Shown here: positions 18,482-22,196 of the stretch, piece by piece
How positions within the stretch are numbered: position 1 is the first letter of the stretch
Layout of the letters: each line of letters begins with the position of its first letter
From: Oppiella nova
Taxonomy: Eukaryota; Arthropoda; Arachnida; Sarcoptiformes; Oppiidae
NCBI GenBank assembly: GCA_905397405.1
Contig: CAJPVJ010000618.1
Location: forward strand, 1-22,196
Direction of reading: 5' to 3'
Length of the DNA: 22,196 bases
Notes under the pieces: model-generated
What the model saw: only the letters and a program-made list of their open reading frames with translations
Databases searched by the model: none
What the model was told of the DNA's origin: nothing
Program-made: the position numbers and the translations under genes

Positions 18482-20296
18482 ATGGATAAAGTAACTATAA
18501 TCTCGTTCACCATGGTCATATGTATACTTGCAGGTAATAAACTCAATGTTAAATAAATCCTATATTGAATAAATACCTAATTTAATCTTGCTAATTTAAT
18601 GAATATAAATTATATTATATTATATAATCTATTTGTCTTATGAATTTAAAATGTACAAAACTAACATCTGTAACAATAATTTTAGCACTATGTATGCATA
18701 AACCGTTCTCTATTATAAAATATAGCAAGATAATAAGTAATAATGTTGCTGTCTCATTTCTAGAAATACATTCATCTGATGGCCAGCCACCACCATCTGT
18801 TCAGCCTGGTAGTGTACGCAGGGAAATTTTTAATAATCAAATAGAAGGAAGTGGTCAGGCTAGTAATGTAGGCGGAGTTGTTGTTAATAATGATGTAGGT
18901 GGAATTGTTCAGGCTGATGGGGCTAGCGGACCTATTGTTAATAATAAAACAAATGCAACTTGTCCGGTTATTGCTGTTAGTGGACCTATTGTTATTAATG
19001 ATGTTGGTAGAATTGCCCAGGCTAGTGGTGTTGGAGGACATATTCTTAATAATGAAACCAATGGAACTGGTCAGGGTGGTATTAGCGGACCTATTGTTAA
19101 TAATGATATTGGTATAATTGCCCAGGCTAGTGGTGTTAGCGGACCTATTGTTAATAATAATATAGGTGGAATTGGCCAGGCTATTGGTGTTGTTAAAAAT
19201 GATTTAAAAGGAAGTGGTGGTTCTGGTAATCCTGAGGGGTCTGGTAAAGAAGACAGTGAAGACGACAGCGAGGATAAGCCTTTGCAGGCCTCTGCCGGTG
19301 ATGACGATGACGGTCAGTATATATTGTAGGCCAGACGGCCTCCAAATAGGAAGGGGAGGGAAAATAGGAACCCAGAGATGGAACCGGAATCTTGACCGGA
19401 TTTACCCAAATGCTAGCTTTAATAAATATCCGGGGTACAAAGGGGTCGAACAAACTTTTAAAGCCAAATCTTTTAATAGATATTCTGATTCTAAAATATT
19501 CCATAATTTTCAAAAACATCACTTATTTAACAAAATTTGTGAAATTTTTAGTTTAGTTGCCTTAAAAGAAATAAATCTAATGATAGTTCACTCAAACAGA
19601 GAACCCTTATAGAAATATTGCCGTATGAATGTTGCCCCAATAGGGAGCTTTTAGCATTGTATAGCTCATATGAGTTGCCGGGGCATAAAAGTAAATTTCA
19701 ATATTATTAAATTTTTTATTCAAATAAGTTATAATATACATATAAATCCCTATGTACTGTGTCTACATATAAATTATAATATGTATATAAATCTATATGA
19801 TTAAGTATTTTAAATTCACTTAATTCTAGATGCTAAGCCCAGTGCTAAATCGAAAACATTTGATAAATTTGACGCAAATATTCTTAAATTTGAATTGTTT
19901 GGACATGGTCAGTTGCCAGAAATTAAAAGCGACAAGGATACCTTTTGCACAGATATCAAAACAGCAGTGTATGTTGTATTCAAAAAGATATAATACTCTA
20001 TTAGAATGCTTATAAAGAATGTTGTCCATATATGCCTACTTTAGCGCCAAGGTTATTCCAGATGGGGTCCAATTCTTTCTCATTATAAAAGCCAAAACTA
20101 AAACAGCATTTTTGGATGGCGTCAAGAAGGGTGGTCTCACGAAAAGTTTACCCGCTCTTTGTGGGCTTTCTAATCGCAAAATCATCATAAATGCAATTAA
20201 TTCGAAGCTGGAAAAGACCAAGGAACTCAGGGATAATGTGATTGGCTCAATCATGGAGCAGGTCCAGGGTGGCGGCAAGCTTGCAAAAATTTATTG
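18482..20296 (+). CDS. Secreted repeat-containing protein, multi-exon, family unknown
   Basis: I propose exons 18482-18533, 18764-19316, 19557-19690, 19830-19968 and 20045-20296, with GT-AG borders and matching phases (1, 2, 1, 2). Exon 1 encodes a classic signal peptide: 'MDKVTIISFTMVICILA', cut near the exon end. Exon 2 begins 'EIHSSDGQPPPSVQPG', then has seven ~18-residue repeats and an acidic tail ('EDSEDDSEDKP'). If exon 2 is instead read to its own stop, it ends at 19329. Exon 3 contains 'ECCPNRELLALYSSYELPGH'; exons 4-5 contain 'FDKFDANILKFELFGHGQLP' and 'FFLIIKAKTKTAFLDGVKKG', are lysine-rich and probably helical. Exon 1 also splices in phase directly to the 19830 exon, so the repeat exon could be an alternative cassette. 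I do not recognise the family. Signal peptide and low-complexity repeats fit an extracellular or structural product. Exon 3 is the least certain part. Confidence 0.5.
18832..19200 (+). repeat. Seven 54-bp coding repeats (18-aa Gly/Asn/Ile-rich units)
   Basis: Units start at 18832, 18886, 18940, 18994, 19048, 19099 and 19153. All are 54 bp except the fifth (51 bp), and the last degenerates. The translated consensus is roughly NNDIGGIxQASGVSGPIV. Glycine, Asn pairs and regularly spaced Ile/Val suggest a beta-solenoid-like or flexible structural repeat. Differences between units are spread over all codon positions, so this is an old array rather than a fresh expansion. Confidence 0.9.
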
Positions 20297-20325
20297 GTAA
20301 CTTATTTCTTAAATTACTTATACAG

Positions 20326-20600
20326 GTATCATGCAATCGCTATAATCACATTTGTACCACTACCATTTACTAGTATCATTGATCAGTATATAACTGGAAT
20401 GCCCGCCCTATTTGCTGACTGTGGTTAAGAATTTTGTGAAAGATCATGTGACTTATTATCAAGAATTTCGTAATAGTATTGTAAAATTAACTGAAAAACC
20501 AGAGACCAAATGCGATATAAGTGATGGCCATAAGTATACGGGTAAACGGTATTCATCTTTGATTGATACTATTGTTCATGCGTTGGAAAAGTTTACATAA
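20326..20600 (+). CDS. C-terminal coding block(s) of the secreted-protein gene, frame unresolved
   Basis: 20412-20600 is open and protein-like ('VVKNFVKDHVTYYQEF', 'LTEKPETKCDISDGHKYTGK'), and its TAA is followed 11 nt later by AATAAA, so it looks like the true 3' end of the gene. The upstream exon ends with the good donor TG|GTAACT at 20297 in phase 2. Acceptors at 20326 and 20374 continue in a different frame, reading 'IIDQYITGMPALFADCG' and stopping at 20426-20428. The acceptor in the right phase (20387) meets a TAA at once. So a 1-nt indel, an unusual splice site or decay is needed to join the two parts. If unspliced, the upstream exon stops at 20298-20300. Confidence 0.4.
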
Positions 20601-20611
20601 TATTTTCAATT

Positions 20612-20617
20612 AATAAA
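20612..20617 (+). terminator. Polyadenylation signal AATAAA
   Basis: AATAAA lies 12 nt after the TAA of the 20412-20600 frame and is followed by AT/T-rich sequence. It marks the likely end of the transcription unit that starts at the signal-peptide exon. Confidence 0.45.
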
Positions 20618-22051
20618 AATCATAATTATTAAAAGTTTTATTTATCAATCAAAACCACGTTGTTATTACTAGCAATTACAATTGCTAATAGCATATTGTT
20701 ACCTATTTTTGTAACTAATTTAATATTACGTGACACTGGAAATACGTACTTGTATATGAAGGCATTTGGTATGTTAACATTTATAAATATTAAAATTATT
20801 ATCTGTCAACAATTATTGACACCCCTTGTAAATGGTTTAAATGTATCTGAAAATAGTCTTATTATTTTTATTTGAATTTAATAAAGATATTATTTATAAA
20901 GAAGTTTGAAATATTAATATGTAAATTAAGTTAAAAATAAAGCCAGCTTAAATTGATAATAAATTAATTTACGGATATTTTAAAAATATTAGAAAAGTAG
21001 TAATAATGTTTTGAGAACATTAATCTATAACATAGACTCTATGTTACGTTTATAATGTACACTGCTAAACATTTTGATTGTAATACATTTAAATAGTCAT
21101 TAAGTAATTTTTTCAATTAAATATTATTATAAATTATAAATAAAGATAATTATGATTTAAACGTTTTATAAATATCGTGTTAATTGTGAATTATATAAAA
21201 ATCAATTTAATTATATGTAAAGTACATCATGCACTCAAATAAATGGTGCTATATAATTATACAGTATTTATAAAATATACAGTATACTGCATTGAGTTCC
21301 AAATGTTAAAATCACCAAAAAATAGGGATGATAAACTATTAGTCTAATCACCTATACTTGATAAACTAATAAATTTTTAAGAGCCTTAGTTATTTATGTC
21401 ATAATAAACTTAATAGACATTTAAAATTACTAATACATTAATGTTCATACAATTTTTAGATTCAATGTTTATAATCATAAGATGATTATTACATTTAATG
21501 CACACCTTTAAAACTACATTCATTTATATAAAATAAGTTAAACTTGATTACAGTATATGCTCCTTTTATTATTAACAAAATTTTAATATTTTTCACCTGT
21601 TATATTTGTAATGTTTATGACTAAAACTTATAAAGGTATATATAACTAGCGTTGAATAAACTCATTTACTTACCTTAGCTTACCTTAGTCTATACATCAC
21701 TAGTTGTAATAATTTGTAATACAAGGAACTCGCTGGTCTAGACTATATAGTCCTTTCTAAGTTGGTGGTTATTCTGTTTATTTTAGTATTGAAATTAAAT
21801 CAAGGTACTAGCTATAATATTCTGAATATTGTATATACCGTATACATTAACATTTACAGTATTAACATTTCACTGACTTATTAATCCCAGATTTATTTGT
21901 ATTACTTGAATACATGTAAGAAGATTTGAAATTAGTATTAGGGTTTTGCAAAAGTTTTGCGAGGTAAATTTGAGCCCTAAAATGCAATTTATTCTGAAAC
22001 CAAAAAAGATATTGCAATTATTTTTGAACCCCAACTATGGTTTATACTATT
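20618..22051. other. AT-rich region without a secure gene
   Basis: A hydrophobic open stretch at 20660-20875 lacks an ATG at its start and is AT-driven; I do not call it a gene. A 19-bp inverted repeat lies at 21028-21046. 21640-21800 is slightly GC-richer, with CTTACCTTAG repeated at 21669-21690, but no gene or transposon could be identified. The rest is featureless. Confidence 0.4.
21028..21046. repeat. Perfect 9-bp inverted repeat with 1-nt centre
   Basis: TAACATAGA, one C, then TCTATGTTA. It may be a chance palindrome in AT-rich DNA or a protein-binding site. No neighbouring gene explains it. Confidence 0.35.
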
Positions 22052-22180
22052 ATGTATTCACCTGAAGAGACAACTCATTTTGAGCACCGGTATGTCGGCA
22101 CAGGTAGGTTATCTGTACAGCAAAAACTACAAATCACAGAAAGGCGAATAGCACATAGTTGGAAAGAGCATAAAAAATAA
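22052..22180 (+). CDS. Small hypothetical ORF, 42 aa
   Basis: ATG at 22052 to TAA at 22178-22180. The product is charged and not AT-driven ('FEHRYVGTGRLSVQQKLQIT', 'ERRIAHSWKEHKK'), unlike random translation of the flanks. It sits in a GC-richer patch (about 21950-22196) that runs off the window edge. It could be a short exon, a transposon remnant or chance. No family recognised. Confidence 0.25.
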   Translation: MYSPEETTHFEHRYVGTGRLSVQQKLQITERRIAHSWKEHKK

Positions 22181-22196
22181 TCAAACCCGTCTATCG

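Noticed and set aside
18772-19041. Minus-strand Asn/Ser-rich frame opposite the repeat exon
   Set aside because: It is the reverse complement of the 54-bp repeats; the plus frame has the signal-peptide exon and phase-matched splice sites.
19327-19392. Stop-codon readthrough of TAG after the repeat exon
   Set aside because: A 21-codon in-frame continuation exists but there is no readthrough context or structure; a splice donor at 19317 explains the region as well.
20660-20875. Hydrophobic open frame that could be a membrane or signal segment
   Set aside because: No ATG opens it, composition is what AT-rich DNA gives, and it follows a polyA signal.
21640-21800. Possible LTR or retrotransposon end
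   Set aside because: AATAAA-like and repeated CTTACCTTAG strings, but no paired repeat, target-site duplication or gag/pol coding seen.

Overview
The window is eukaryotic nuclear DNA. It is very AT-rich, has short GT-AG introns (about 60-240 nt) with phase-matched exon junctions, and encodes animal proteins: an ORC2 subunit, an alkylglycerol monooxygenase C-terminus, a CERS1-type ceramide synthase and several DEG/ENaC sodium channels. Compact introns, ENaC-family expansion and AT-richness suggest an arthropod, possibly a mite or other arachnid. That assignment is inference only.

Layout. 639-1997 (-) is a three-exon ORC2 gene. 2167-2716 (+) is the last exon of an AGMO-like gene whose earlier exons must lie left of the window, so ORC2 would sit in an AGMO intron on the opposite strand, or AGMO is a fragment. 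2725-5062 is AT-rich with one GC-richer island. 5063-6564 (-) is a six-exon CERS1-like ceramide synthase whose exon phases all close (347 aa). 6565-8874 has no secure gene but holds two GC-richer islands.

8875-18277 is a DEG/ENaC cluster. Its core is a minus-strand gene (13544 to 8875) in which three complete TM1-ectodomain-TM2 modules (A, B, C) follow one another in one reading path. A and B are fused inside one ORF with no initiator Met before B's TM1. B joins C through an 88-nt phase-0 intron, again with no Met before C's TM1. DEG/ENaC channels are trimers, so this may be a naturally concatenated single-chain trimer. Module A carries two small tandem duplications (119 bp and 56 bp) that break the frame in the raw sequence; discounting both, all three exons close exactly to 1427 codons. 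To the right is a divergent pair of single-exon channel paralogues, D (14230-15384, -) and E (16186-17508, +), and then a decayed duplicate of the A-B junction (17715-18277, -).

18482-20617 (+) holds a probable secreted protein gene: signal-peptide exon, an exon with seven ~18-residue Gly/Asn-rich repeats and an acidic tail, then cysteine-containing exons. Its 3' end has an unresolved frame conflict. 20618-22196 is AT-rich and mostly featureless, with one small ORF near the right edge.
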